Origin: Volvox africanus
Lineage: Eukaryota; Chlorophyta; Chlorophyceae; Chlamydomonadales; Volvocaceae
Assembly: GCA_030268105.1 (NCBI GenBank)
Contig: BSDZ01000086.1
Coordinates: forward strand, 2,806,501-2,870,500
DNA: 64,000 nucleotides
Direction of reading: 5' to 3'
Position numbers and translations under genes: made by a program. The notes under the pieces were generated by a model. That model saw nothing but the letters and a program-made list of their open reading frames with translations, made no database searches and was not told where the DNA came from. Every line of letters begins with the position of its first letter. The stretch's first letter is position 1. Positions 23,638 to 35,764 of this stretch are shown piece by piece.

Positions 23638-24396
23638 TTAGTACGGCTTCGTCCGCTTTGATGCTTTGTCAAGCAACGACCCAGGACGTTTCACGCCAAC
23701 GCTATTTCCAACCAGACCCGTTGTCGTCGTCAAGCCTCTTGGTGTGGCCTTCACGCGTTCCCCCTCGAGCCCTGGGCGCAGAGGAATCATGCTCGTGCGT
23801 CGTGAAACGGGCGCGAATGAAGTCTCCATGCCGCCGGATGGCTTCGGAAGGGACCCCAAGCTGAACCGGGAGCCTGCTGGAAAGGTTTTGATGGAGGAAT
23901 GGGTTTCCAAGAGTTAGATTGCCCTTCTTGCATGCTGTCAAAGGAGCCAGTACATAATCTGATGTCACTATGGAACTTCATGGAGGGCCTTCAGGCAGAC
24001 AAGACGTATTCAAAAGCCATAACCCCTCCCCCGTCGTCCCAGCTGAGCAGGAGAGATGGCACGGAATGCAGTTGCCTACGCGCAGTTAATCATCCACACA
24101 CCTGACACGGTCGTATGCCCGCCGGCAAGATCGTGCTTAATCGCATTGTTATCTTGGATCGAAATGCCTTGTGACAGCAGGTCTCGCAATGTTTGGTTGT
24201 ACACTTCAATACACGACGCGTGCATAGTGTAGGCCCATTCTGCTTCCTCTTCCAATTTCCGTGCGTTTGCGAGGATCTGTCCGGAGATGCGAGCAACCGC
24301 ACACAAGGCAAAGTGCGATTATCTAGTCGCGTCAAGTTAGAGGCGCACAGGGAAATCTGAGTAAATGTCACTCGGTTACCAAGTCACCAGTGCACT
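23638..24396 (-). pseudogene. Kinesin-14 fragment A (internal deletion)
   Basis: This fragment matches two separated parts of the intact kinesin at 35765-43368. Positions 23638-23968 match its last exon (35765-36095, offset 12127). The stretch up to 24396 matches the motor exon at 38114-38288 and flanking introns (offset 14012). About 1.9 kb between them, including the switch I and switch II exons, is absent. The motor exon still reads [14 protein letters not shown] and [17 protein letters not shown] with two residue changes. Introns are present, so the copy is not retroposed. Homology ends sharply at 24396, next to the palindrome. Confidence 0.85.
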
Positions 24397-24404
24397 ACTT
24401 TTCG

Positions 24405-25640
24405 GTGCGCGCGCATTACTCGTACGAAATACCACCAGGAAGAGCCCCCAAGTGCACCCAGTTCTTAAGCACGCCCAATCCTTCAGCGCACCCAAGAATC
24501 TAACTGAATAATTTGGATTTGTTGCACCAAGAGAATGTCAAATCTAAACTGGTGAGAGGTGTGGAAAACGTGGCAGACTTGGGTGCCGCTGAGAAGAGTG
24601 CCGCCAAGCGTCTACTTGTCAGGGCATCCCCACAACGCTTGGCGGACGTTTTGGGGGTGCCCACGCCGAGCGCAGGTCGAGTCAAGGAGTGAATGGCCGA
24701 AGTATTTTTTGCACATTGAAGTCGTGTCGTGCGCTTAACGTCATGTACCAGGTATTGCATACACTTTACAAACCCTGTCGAGTTGCCTCTACTGGTGACT
24801 ACAGAGCTGGGGGTGGCGGTGTTGCGCATGTCGTTGCTCTTAATCTGCATTCAGCTCTTCTTGATGTGTTTTATGGAGGAGCCTCTGGCAACGCCGACGG
24901 TTACTGTGCTTAAAATTCTTGTGATAAACATATGGTTGCGAAACCCAGACGTCATGGTGGCGGTTACGGTCTGTGCGAGGCCGACGCAAGCCCCCATATT
25001 GGTGCTAAGTTGCCTCTTTTTGTTAGCTCCGTGCAATTCGGCATGTGGGCATCAGCGTCGGCCTCGCACAGACCGTAACCGCCACCATGACGTCTGGGTT
25101 TCGCAACCATATGTTTATCACAAGAATTTTAAGCACAGTAACCGTCGGCGTTGCCAGAGGCTCCTCCATAAAACACATCAAGAAGAGCTGAATGCAGATT
25201 AAGAGCAACGACATGCGCAACACCGCCACCCCCAGCTCTGTAGTCACCAGTAGAGGCAACTCGACAGGGTTTGTAAAGTGTATGCAATACCTGGTACATG
25301 ACGTTAAGCGCACGACACGACTTCAATGTGCAAAAAATACTTCGGCCATTCACTCCTTGACTCGACCTGCGCTCGGCGTGGGCACCCCCAAAACGTCCGC
25401 CAAGCGTTGTGGGGATGCCCTGACAAGTAGACGCTTGGCGGCACTCTTCTCAGCGGCACTCAAGTCTGCCACGTTTTCCACACCTCTGTTTCGAGTAGGC
25501 ATTCTTTCGATGCAAGGAATCGAAACTATTCGGTTTGGATATTTAGATTCTCGGGCGCGCTGATGGTCTGGGGCCGCTTAAGGACTGGGTGTACTTGAGG
25601 ACCCTTCCTGGTGACATTTCATACGAGTAATGTGCGCGTA
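24405..25640. repeat. Long inverted repeat with near-perfect 0.93-kb palindromic core
   Basis: Core arms 24555-24987 and 25055-25487 (433 bp each) pair with paired positions summing to 50042, around a 67-nt spacer; one mismatch was noticed. Outside the core, flanks of roughly 90 bp (24407-24500 and about 25545-25640) are also inverted copies but diverged, and the DNA between core and flanks is unrelated on the two sides. The left arm on the plus strand carries an open frame ending VLGVPTPSAGRVKE before a stop; its family is not recognised. No target-site duplication was found. Transcription through it would give a very long hairpin RNA. Confidence 0.9.
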
Positions 25641-27488
25641 TCGGAAAGTTTCCGGTTAAACCAGGACAAAGCAGCAAAAGGCACATTTTATGACAAGTAT
25701 GTCAGGTAAGATTATCTCTGTGTCGGGTCAACAAATGGAAATGATCTATGTCGCGCGAGTCAAACAACACGGCTGGCAATTGGCGCCAAGTAACTCGTCC
25801 AGTGATCTTGTGCGCCCAGTGTTTTAAACCACCGACACACATCTGGTAAATCAACACAGGTTCCATCTATAGATTTATAAAACTTTGGGGCTTAACTTGC
25901 AGCGGCGCAAGCGTGATCAGACAGAGCATTTCTACCGCGACGCGTCGACCATAGCGACCATAGCGCCGAGTATCAGTTCTCAAAGCACGAATAATCCTAA
26001 CGACAATGTAAGCAAAACTAATTTAGACGCTAGGGCCATACATTTTTGTGCTTGATGAATCGCGTGACCCCGATCATAAACGTTTCCATGCAAGCGCTGT
26101 GCAAGTCTTCTTCCGTGTCTTCAACGCACCCCTACCTTCCCTGTCTTCCAGCAGTATCCCAGACCACCCATATCCTTTGGTATTTGTTAATCCACACCAA
26201 ACCATCCCTGTGAATGTCAAGCATGAACATTGCGCCTCGACACAACACCACACCACACAAAACTCAGGTGAGTGGATCCGTTGGAGTCTTGGAATGCTGT
26301 GATGATGTGCATGTTCGAGAGGTTGCCAATCTGTCTTGTGGTTGTTTGTGCTCGCATGGATGGAGTGCATTGGAGTGGATTGTTCCTCACAGTACGAGGC
26401 AGAGACGTGTTAGGATATTGCTGTGAAAGTGACTTGCCATGCACGTACCCTCGTTGTTATGTTGGAGTTTCCCGGGGAGTCTTCCTATCGGATTTGTCGC
26501 CTGTACGTTAATCCTTGCCAGCTATGTTGGTATAATAAAATCGTGTGGCAGTGACGGTCTATGACCCGGTCGTTTGTTTACCCGACGGTTAAGCCGAACA
26601 TATCCGAGCTGTGCAGTCAAATGTATCCATCATGCCATCGGGTGCGCACTACATACGGTAGCCTGTTAGGAGACGCACGACCGTTTTAACACCATGTAGG
26701 TAGTGACCTGCAAGCGAACAAAACATTCGTGTTTTTGCCTGATCCCATGATCAATTCGATCATATTTCTGCTTATGAACTTGTTTAGATATGGAGCGAAT
26801 AGCGGAGGTTACGACAACGACTTGGTCAATAGACAACGGTGCGGACAGAAACCAATGACGTGCTGGCAACTATTTGATTTGCCTGAATAAATGTTTTTGT
26901 TTTAAATTGATAATATGTTTTAGTATTTTGCATACAAAGAATACGTGGACGCCACGGCGTTAGTCACGGCGGTTGTCGACGGGTTCCGACGTGCACTTAT
27001 TCGCGCTTGCACTCGATCCATTCGTCGGCTTACTCAAAGTGGCCTGGAAGCCTTCTCGTGCAGTTTACGAAAGAAGAAAGATGCTGTTGTCTGCCGTCTC
27101 CCAGCACCTAAAAGGGAAGGATAAATGATTAATTGTGCCTGGCGGGCAGAAAGTTGCAACATTAAAATATGTTGCTCTTATCATTACTGCATGAATGATG
27201 CTTCCAGGGAACAGGATGCCCGGGACGGTGCGAACCATAGCAACCGTAAATGTCGTCCTGGTCCAACGGAAAACAACCGATCGGATTTCGGAGAGGAGAC
27301 ACGAGGCAGGATAGTAGCACAGCACGCAGAGTGATAAGTACTAAATATTAAAAATTTTCGTTTACCTACACGTTATATCAAGCTGGATGCGACTTGAAGA
27401 GGGAACCTGGCTCAAGAGCTACACGTCCACACTGGCATTACCTTTGGCTCTTTCTTCAGAATACACCTGAAGCCATTGGATTACTTAC

Positions 27489-27720
27489 TTCTTTTGGATG
27501 CTGGTTCGGGGTTCCCCGCCAAGGTCGTGAGTTCCTTGTTCTTGCGGCCTTTGCGATCCATGGCCAACCCGCATTCGTCACCCGGCGGCTGGTCTGTAAG
27601 CCCTGCTGCTTGCCTGCCCGGTGCCACATTTATAGGGCAATCATAAGACGCTATTTTGTCCTGATCAGGGGCTCCACGTCCGTTACCTTTGTCTAAACCA
27701 ACTTTGCCTAAGCCAACCAG
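27489..27720 (-). other. Candidate isolated coding exon, unknown gene
   Basis: On the minus strand a 232-nt open stretch lies between an acceptor (CGCCCCAG) and a strong donor (GTAAGT). It encodes a hydrophilic, Lys/Gly/Asp-rich segment beginning LVGLGKVGLDKGNGRG and ending near NPEPASKR. I found no partner exons within reach, so this may be a relic or chance. Confidence 0.25.
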
Positions 27721-28539
27721 CTGGGGCGTTAGGAACAATCCGGCAAGAAATGAATTATGTGGATAGTGAGCCGTACTACAACAGACTAGCGGCTGGTCAG
27801 GGAGACTGCGCGACTGTAAGACACGGGGAGAGAGGAGGACCCTTAAGGGCGAGTGGATGAGGATTGGGAGGGGTGGGGAGCAAATGCTGGATGCTGGGTG
27901 GCCGCTTCCAGTCTACAAGTTTGGAAGGGGGGGACCGGGAAGGGAGATGTGAAGACTGCGCAACTGCACGGCAAGAGGGAGAGGAAGTTGGCGGCTGGGC
28001 GGTCACTGTCTGAAGAAACGTGTTTTGCGGGAATGTGGATTCCGTTTACGCCGTGGAGCCCCACCAGCATAGTTGCCGTTGACATGAAGGTTCTTTGGCA
28101 TGGAGGGTTGTGTTTGCCGGATGGGGTCAGTCATTGCGGCACATGGTGGCATGACGTGGCAGTGGTGGTTACATAGACCTCCCCCATTAAATGCCTTTGT
28201 CGTTGATTTCCCCCAAAATATGAACCTCATTTGATAACCTCTACCACTGTGGCTGCCGCCATGAGTGAGGTCTCTCGCTGCCAGTGTTAAAACCGACGGC
28301 AAAGATTCGACACCAATCAATTTGGATCTGCTACCCAGCAAAGCACTTTCGTGTCACGGCTGGAAACATACATCCTTAACACAGGGGCACACAGAGCGCA
28401 TCGCACGACGCCATTCACAAGCTACCGTCATTCAACATGTCAGTCAACATCTGTGCTTTACGTATTGGTATTTGCTCACATGCACATACGCAGAGACTGT
28501 TGAATTTCACTTTTAAAGCTACTGCAACCTGACAATAGG

Positions 28540-28558
28540 AGAGAGAGAGAGAGAGAGC
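28540..28558. repeat. GA microsatellite
   Basis: An uninterrupted GA run of about 19 bases in gene-poor DNA. Confidence 0.9.
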
Positions 28559-29020
28559 TTCTCAATACATCCGCGATGAAAGCCATGACCCTACCCGGTC
28601 CACAGCATGTAGCACGTAGCTTCACACATGGGATTGGCCATTCACCCTGACAGGGCCTGGGAACAGTGCCGCTCACATCTGGAACATACCCTTGTGCAGG
28701 CCGCCACATTGCAGAACACTCGATCAGATCTTTTTGTCAGAAAGCAGGTAATAAAAATAAGGACACGAAATGCTGACATGCAAGAATTCCCCATGGCCAG
28801 CAATGCTCCCCCAGCATGTTTGGTCAAGATAGTAGGCATGAATAGAACACGGACTGACCATTTCTCGCCCCCAAGCAATGCCACGGCTATCTTCGCAGCT
28901 GCCTTCTACTGAAACCATGCCAGGCCGATGAAGGGCGTCATTGGTGGCAACGGCAGCTGTAGCAGCTATGAGCCCCCTACCGGTGCCCCCTATAGGTGCT
29001 GCACCTGCAGCCGGTGCAAG

Positions 29021-32000
29021 TTATGGCTGGGGGCTTCTCCCAGACGACTCTGGGCTGTATAATGGCATCCGTACACCTGGCCGGCCCACCACACCATGCG
29101 TGTCCAGTTTGCTTCTGCTTCCCTCTCTATTTTCATCACCTGAGTTCCCGGTGGGGTTATCACTGCTGCTGCTCCTGCCACGAGCTGCACTGTTAGCCGT
29201 TGCAGGATTTACCAGTTCGTCCAACTCCTGAGCAGGCCGCCTGTTGGCACGCTTCTGTGCTCGAAGGACACGCTTGGTGGCAAACGAGGCATCAGCTGCG
29301 GCAAGGTCCTCTGCAGTCCTGATGGCGGTGCGGGGGAGATCCGGCATCATAGACCCCGACGATGCCGGAGCAACCGGTGCCGGTGGCGGTTCCTGTGGCA
29401 ATGGCAGCCTCAACAGAATCCCCAGCGTCACCTCCAGCGCTGCTGCCTGCTGGCGGTCCAGCGGCGGCCGCGGCACCTCCCCTGCCGCTACTGCCGCTGC
29501 TGTCACCGCCGCCGCTTTCGCACGTTCAAATGCAGCCGCTGCTACCGCCATGCTTCCATTTTGCTGCTGATGAAAGAGCTCCTGTCGATGCAGGTGTTGG
29601 AGGGCCCCTATTTCGCCTGCGGTTGGCGGGATAGTCGCCACCGCTCCAGTACTGACACGCTCCTGCAGCTGCAGCCTGGCGACGGTGGTCGAAAGCAGGT
29701 TCCGTACAATCTGCACTAGTGGCGCCTTGGGTTCCGTGCGGTAACCCAGCGCCGCCAACGCCTCCACCAGCACAACGAGCAGCTCCGGAGTCAGTGGTCT
29801 CATGGGAAGGACCCACCAGTCGGCTGATGCGATGGGCTTGCCACTGCTGGAGGCGGAGGAGACACCTGACACTGTACCGGGCAATTGATGTGGCGCTAAA
29901 ACAGGCAATGGAGCCACCGTCGCAGAAACTGCAGCCATTGCCGCGGCAGGTACCGGCGCCAGTTCAGTAGCAGCCACTGCCACGGGCGGCGGTGGCGGCG
30001 GCGGCGAGCGGATTAGCTCCACAGCACGGTTCGCTGCGGCAGCAAGCCACTGGTTGCTGGGCGTGAACTCGGGCTTGGGCAGCCGCCGCAGTGCATCAAG
30101 AGATGCAGTCAAGCTGGGGCCGTCGAATTCGGATATGCGGCACAGGGTGATGGCCAGGAAGTCAGCCGCCCATCGTGAGTCCGCTAGACCAGGAGTGCCG
30201 ATGTGCACCATAGCACCCAGCAATGTGGCATAGTCGCGGGTGTTAAAACTAGTCCACATGACACGGGCGGCCTGGAGAAGGGCGTGTTCAGGGACGGAAT
30301 GTAACCAAACCGTCATTCAAAAGAGAAAGGGTGACTGTCACTTAATGCGGTTAGGTGAAACTCCCCACCAAGATAGTCAAACATGGGGGCAGGCTAGCGA
30401 CTGAAGTCCTCTGCTTACCCCCTCTCATCATGGCATTGACCCCAGTCAATGGTCATTAGGTGCTCTGTATGTATGGTACAGCGACTGCGCCGCACCTGCG
30501 CATAGTTGTATAGGAAGCCAAAGTCGGGTCGCACCCCCAACGTCGCAAGCGCGCCCGCCAGAGCTGCCAGCCGGCTCGGCGATGTATTGCGTAACTGGTA
30601 GATCCGGGTGGACCGAAGAACGCCCGCCACAAAGTCAGGGTGCAGTGGTCGCGGCCGCAGCCCAGCACCACCGGGAGCGGGGACAAGTGGCCGCGGCACG
30701 CGCGCGAAGGCATCCATGAGATCACAAACGCCACGTGTGTCGTACACCTTTCGCCCCGCAAAGCGTTCAAATTCCACCGTCCAAGTGGCCCACAGCGCCT
30801 CGCGGCCCGGCATCGGCTCAAAGCCAAAGTTACCAAGAGCCGTGACGAGCAAAATCAGGTCGGTGGGACCGCACGTATGCAGCTTGCCATATGATGCGGA
30901 CAAAAGGTCATCCAAAAACTGCGCAAGAGGGGATGTGAACATCAGGTGCCGCTTATTGTGTAGCTGGCAGGCGAGTCTTTGATGCGCTACGTACAAAAAA
31001 GGCGCGTTATAGATCGGACAGACACACAGGGTTATACCTCCCCATACAGCTCCGCCTGAGAGCTTCACTGCCGTATCGCCGGTTTACATAACTACCGCAT
31101 TACAGAAACCTCCTGTACGTGCCTAGCGGGAACTTAAGACAAAGAGTTGCGACCACATCCCGCCCCGACCCAACCGCTCCACCGTTCACTGTCACCTTCT
31201 CCCCGGACTTGTGCCGCAAATGCACCTCCGCCAACGGGCTCCACATTCCCCAGTGCACCCTGCCAAAAGCTGCGCCGCCTTATGCAATCCCTACGAATCC
31301 TACCTGCGGCCTGGCTTTGTGGCCAAGCATGCTGAGACCCCATGCTGCCGATGCAAGCGCCGATCCGCTGAAGCCCGACAAGTTGGCTCCCACGTGGTCA
31401 GCCACTGCGGACGCCCAGCCGGGAGGAACACGCACCCGGTCGGGGGTGGTAGGGGTGGCAAGGCGCCCCATCGCGTTCAGCAAGTTGGCCAGGTGTTGAG
31501 GCTTGAAGGTAGGCAGCTTCTCTACGACCTCCGCCAAGAACTCCTGCATCATTAGGAACGAAGGCGTGTGTGAGGAAGCACACCTGGGTTGGCCAATGGA
31601 TGACCATGGCACCAGGGACAAGATGTACGACACAAATGACTAACGGTTGAGGGGATGGGCAGTACAGCAGATCGCCGTACTGTTGGTTAGGGTCAGGTTC
31701 CCTTTCGGACGGCAGGTATGCACCGTGGCCCCACCTTGTTCGATCATTGACAGCATTTCAGCATCGAAGCACCCAACCGCGATCCTTCTCACGGAAACGA
31801 AAAGCCTTCGTACGTGTTAAGCGACATGTTCACAAACAGCCGTTCGAAGGGAGTCCATCGGGAGCTCTATAGCGGATGGAAGAGACAGCAGCTCGTCGCA
31901 GAGTGCGTGCATGGAGCCGACTGGCACGTCCCTTCAGACGCGTCTAAGGGATAACACCGGGCTCTTGGGTGGCTCTAGCACCAACGACCCATTAACCCAA

Positions 32001-35000
32001 TGGTGGAGGTGCATGAGTGCATTCACCTGCATGAAGTCTTGGCGAATGACCCGGTCCAACAGTGCAGCAGCTTGCGCGTACGTGGCCAGGTCCTGGTCAT
32101 CCGCCAGTGGCAGGCGTGCGTACAGCTGCGAATAGTAAGCCCGCAGGAAGGGGCCCTCCGGCTGGTACCGCAAAGCCGCGAAGGCCAACATGACCTGTAT
32201 CAAAGGATTTGTCGGAGGTAGGGGGGGTTGCTGCAGGTAGCGTGGAGAAGGATTGTGTGCGTGTGAGGGACGCTGATGTACAAGGGCATATTATGTAATA
32301 GCGCAAATATCCGAATGCGGTCCGACGAAAAGGGCTGCGATAAGTTGACTGCACATTCAGGAGGGAGCCTTGTGCGTGCCGCAGTCGAGGTACGCGATGG
32401 GCAGCCGAAGGGACATGAGAAGAACCAACCTGCAATGTTTGCAGCTCAACGTGAGGTTTTCCAGTCTCCTAGGGTGTTCTGTCAACATTCCATCCCCTCT
32501 CGGTCCATGTACAGAATTCTAGTGCCCCGGCATCTGCCTAGTGTCCCTGGCATTCTTCGGCTAATTCTCCTTTTTCCTCTCGCAGTGCTACGTCTAACCT
32601 TTCCCCTCTCACCTCTCCGTACAACTTCTAATCACTAGGTCTGTGGCCCAGTTTGTTATTGCACTCCCGCTCACTCCAGTCTTCATCTTTTCGGCACCCC
32701 CAGATACGCAGAAGCCCTCCTTCAATTGTGCAGTTTTTGCCCCTCACCTCAGAAAGTGAATGCGCCTCCAGCACATCTAGTCGAGAGTGTAGCGCCGCTG
32801 AGAACTTGTGCATCCACTCGGGCGGGGGCCGATACCGCAGCTCCGATAATGCAACCAGCGTCTTAACCTGGGTTAAGGTAAGGGAAGACCTAAATGGCCA
32901 TACGCATGACTTACCCGCACGTATACAACGACCCCGGCCCCCCGTTTCATCCTCTCGTTGTTACATCCATCCCTGCTGCCTTTCTGCGCCCGTCGACAAG
33001 TCCTCCCCTAGAACCCCCCAAATGCTCCATCGAAAATCCGTTCCATACCCCCACGCATCCATTACCCATGTTCTTCCCCTCCCCACGCAACACCAACCAT
33101 CTCATCCGCCCGGAATGTTGGGAGCTGCCGCTGCACGGCGGTCAGGAAACGGCGCATCCATCCCTCCCAGGTGGCTGCGCTCTTGACGTCCGAGGGATCC
33201 ACGCTGATGCGAGCAATGGCCTTGAGCACGTGAGCAAGATGGGAGGGACCTGCGGGATCAGGAGACATCAGTTGAGCCTTGAGTGAATATGTGAGAGCTG
33301 CACAAACCACCATCTTACGTGAGGGCCGGAACAGAATCCAATTGTTTTTTTGTAGGCTGAAGCAGTTACACTTTGGGAGAGCACCTTTCCAGGTAAGGGA
33401 CGGGGCTTCAGGCGACCTCCTCCCAAATTCCTGTGCCACACTTATGCAAGATAGCGACGCGTCACGGGCGATTGCAATCAACTTCAAGCAAGGCAAGAGG
33501 CAAATCCAGATGCCGCCGACTCACTCGCGTTATATAGCCTTGGCTTGCTTTGCGTTAGTACTGCCGCGATCCAGTCACTAGGTGGCACATATCGCAGCTT
33601 CGCGACACCAGCCAACATCATCACGTACTCCTGTGGTAGTCATTCGCGTTGGCGTGTACTGTTACTTGAATGTGCAGCACGCTTGGAAAGAACGGCGGCT
33701 GGGGTCAATTACACACGGAGCTGTACTGCATCACACCTACCAAACCCAAACCTCAAAAACGTCACTCAGGCTCTGCATTCCGTGACTTCCTTCGGCACTT
33801 TGTCCTTGAGACCTTCTACGGCCGTCCCTCACCTCTGATAAGCCCTGGGCAATCATGATTGATATGACCCGATCCCATGAATATGATTTTGAATTCCGCT
33901 GTAATCCTAATGATACGCTGTGCCAGGTCCGTCCCACCATTGCCAAGCTAAGCTTATGGAGGGGACTTCACCTGCATCGTGAGCTCCTTAAGCATTGGCG
34001 TGATCCGCTGCAGCAACTCCACTATCATCGCCTGTGTAGCGGTCCATAGCTTGACTGTCATGTATGAAGGGTCGTGCACTTCCGCCAGCTGATTCACAAG
34101 CAGCACAAGCTCCTCTCGCGCCAGCCGCACACCGTACATACCGTACAGTATTCGCAGCGCACCCAGGTCATTGCACTCACGGGCGAGCCGCTCTACTTCA
34201 GCCCGCGTGGGCCGCGGCATGCTGCCGGGGATGGGCAGCTCGTAATATGTCGATGATGTTGTGCTGACGGCTTCAGCAGATGCTGCCAAGCCAACGGCGG
34301 GTGACGCAATGCTAGGGGACGCTGATGCTCTCCTATATCCCAGCGCTGACGGTGACAAGGCTTGGGACGACGCAATACTTAGCTGCGTAGGTGTGTCAGG
34401 CGGGACTGCGACATCACTGTTCACGGAGCTAAGCGGTGGATGACCGTACGATTGTCTGCCCGCTGTGCCTAATAGGGTGGAGGCTGTAGATGGAGCTGAC
34501 GCCGCTGTGGCGTCAGGGTCTGCATCGTCGCCGCTGCTTGCCTCAGTAGAGGCATTGCGGCTGACGCGTAGAATACGCTTGGTGGCCTTATTAAGCTGTG
34601 CAAGACGCCTCTGAGCCACCCGCCCACCTGTGGAAGGCATCAGGTTTCCGACGCGCGGCAAAAGCGGTGCACTCAGCGACTGCTCCGGAAGTAAGTTAAA
34701 TCCCCGCTCAATTATCTTGCGACGCACGGTAATCGTTTTTGCCTTAAGTCCCATGGGTCCCGGTTCATGCTGAAGGTTCAGAGACGATGAACAGCACTGC
34801 ATATCTTCAGCGACGCCCTCCACGCCCTCCTGGCGAGACACCGTCACGTCGTCTGCGTCCCTCCGGCCAAAACAGTCGGAATCGGGGCTGGAATCTCCCA
34901 CTGTAGACTGTGTATGCGATGGCCGTGCGCGTGCGCGTGGCTGAGGCTTGCTAGCTAGCTGCAGGAACTCTTTATCCAAGGAATGTCTTTGGTTGCCCTG

Positions 35001-35521
35001 TTCGCGCCCTGATAACTGATCCGATGAGCCACCATCGGCACTAATTTGCAGGTCGCCGGATTCGTCCAAGCCCGCTGTCCGGAAGCCATCTAACCCCGAC
35101 ACCGCTGCTACCTGTAGATGCAAAAGATTTTGTTAACGAAAACCCAAGGTCGGTAACCTTCAAGATTTAAAGGCAGCGTCCAACGTTGGGATTCCAACGT
35201 AATGACGAGGCACATCGTCCCCTTTTTCCATACCTTGAATCCACCTTTGCTATGCACCGCGTTAGTGTTCGGTACAACGTTTCCGCACCGAACTGTTCGT
35301 GTGGCACGGCGGCGCAGGAGACAGAGACCTAGCACCCCTAACAGCCTTTGCTGCTTTGAGTGGCATAGTGCGAGAGCCTGCACACGAAGTCCACTTCATG
35401 GGTAGGTTGACTTTGCCTCTTAATGCCTCTCATCGTCCTTAGGACGCACCTGGCTTGCCGAATGCAGACTACTAATCGATTTCAACTTCCCACAAGAGGA
35501 ATGCGGACAGAATGCGGACAT
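29021..35521 (-). CDS. Octotricopeptide-repeat (OPR) protein, likely organelle RNA factor
   Basis: Predicted to bind a specific chloroplast or mitochondrial RNA and to aid its stability, processing or translation, as known OPR proteins do. Minus-strand exons: 35521-35450, 35377-35234, 35111-33972, 33630-33562, 33430-33385, 33249-33098, 32867-32748, 32194-32027, 31543-31304, 30918-30496, 30271-29021; phases agree and give about 1,274 residues. The start MSAFCPHSSC and the following Arg/Ser/Leu-rich, acid-poor stretch resemble an organelle transit peptide. Repeats with the OPR signature include LRYVPPSDW, LRYRPPPEWM, LRYQPEGPF and the PPGW region of the 31543 exon, each in Leu/Ala-rich helices. 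The N-terminal third (within 35111-33972) is low-complexity; the C-terminal third has a Pro run, poly-Ala stretches and a Ser-rich tail. No RAP domain was seen. Exons 8-10 are duplicated in inverted form at 46644-48772. The target RNA is unknown. Confidence 0.82.
30399..32527 (-). repeat. Inverted segmental duplication 2, left arm (source, inside the OPR gene)
   Basis: This 2,129-bp block matches 46644-48772 in inverted orientation without any indel that I could detect: paired positions sum to 79171 throughout. I noticed only a handful of substitutions. It covers OPR exons 8, 9 and 10 with their introns and parts of the flanking introns. Both ends are sharp. Confidence 0.93.
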
Positions 35522-35758
35522 CTTAATCCTGGACTCCAAGAAAGGCACAAACTTCCTACCAATATTCATCCCATGATCATACAATTTAAGGCCAGTCCAG
35601 ACAAAAACGATGGAAATTATTAAAAAAGTATACCGCTTGACAAATAGTTAATATCCCTAAATCATATTAGAAACAGCAGATAAAATTTGCCAACCAAACA
35701 GGTTGTACGGCTCCGTGATCTCCGTTAACAACGAAAGCGCCCCGCCATTGATGTGGTG

Positions 35759-35763
35759 TTACA
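35759..35763 (-). terminator. Candidate polyadenylation signal (UGUAA) of the kinesin
   Basis: TGTAA on the minus strand lies immediately after the predicted kinesin stop codon (35765-35767). UGUAA is the usual signal in volvocine algae. It is unusually close to the stop, and is kept in both partial kinesin copies. Confidence 0.4.
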
Positions 35764-35764
35764 A

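Larger units (their letters stand above)
21805..23968 (+). repeat. Inverted segmental duplication 1, left arm
   Basis: This block pairs in inverted orientation with 44433-46626. Paired positions sum to 68401 over the inner part and to 68435 further out, because the right arm has about 34 extra bases (29 beside the minisatellite and 5 in the small gene). The arms differ by many substitutions, so this duplication is older than the OPR one. The arm includes the last exon of the kinesin fragment, a minisatellite and a broken small gene. From about 23470 to 23968 a third related sequence exists at 35550-36095, the 3' end of the intact kinesin. Confidence 0.85.
25641..29020. other. Gene-poor interval
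   Basis: About 3.4 kb between the long inverted repeat and the end of the OPR gene. Apart from one candidate exon (27489-27720, minus) and a GA run at 28540-28558, I see only short overlapping open frames. The 3' UTR of the OPR gene should lie at the right end. Confidence 0.5.

Noticed and set aside
24729..25313. Hydrophobic open frames on both strands within the palindrome
   Set aside because: They are mirror images forced by the inverted repeat, start at no convincing context and oppose the better frame of the arm.
27065..27325. 86-codon minus-strand open frame
   Set aside because: No supporting splice sites or motifs.
31812..31935. Open stretch on the minus strand reading MHALCDELLSLPSAIELPMDSL as an extra OPR exon (also mirrored near 47.24-47.36 kb)
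   Set aside because: It looks coding, but no acceptor and donor pair fits the phase between exons 8 and 9, and joining 8 directly to 9 gives a smooth repeat. It may be a relic exon.
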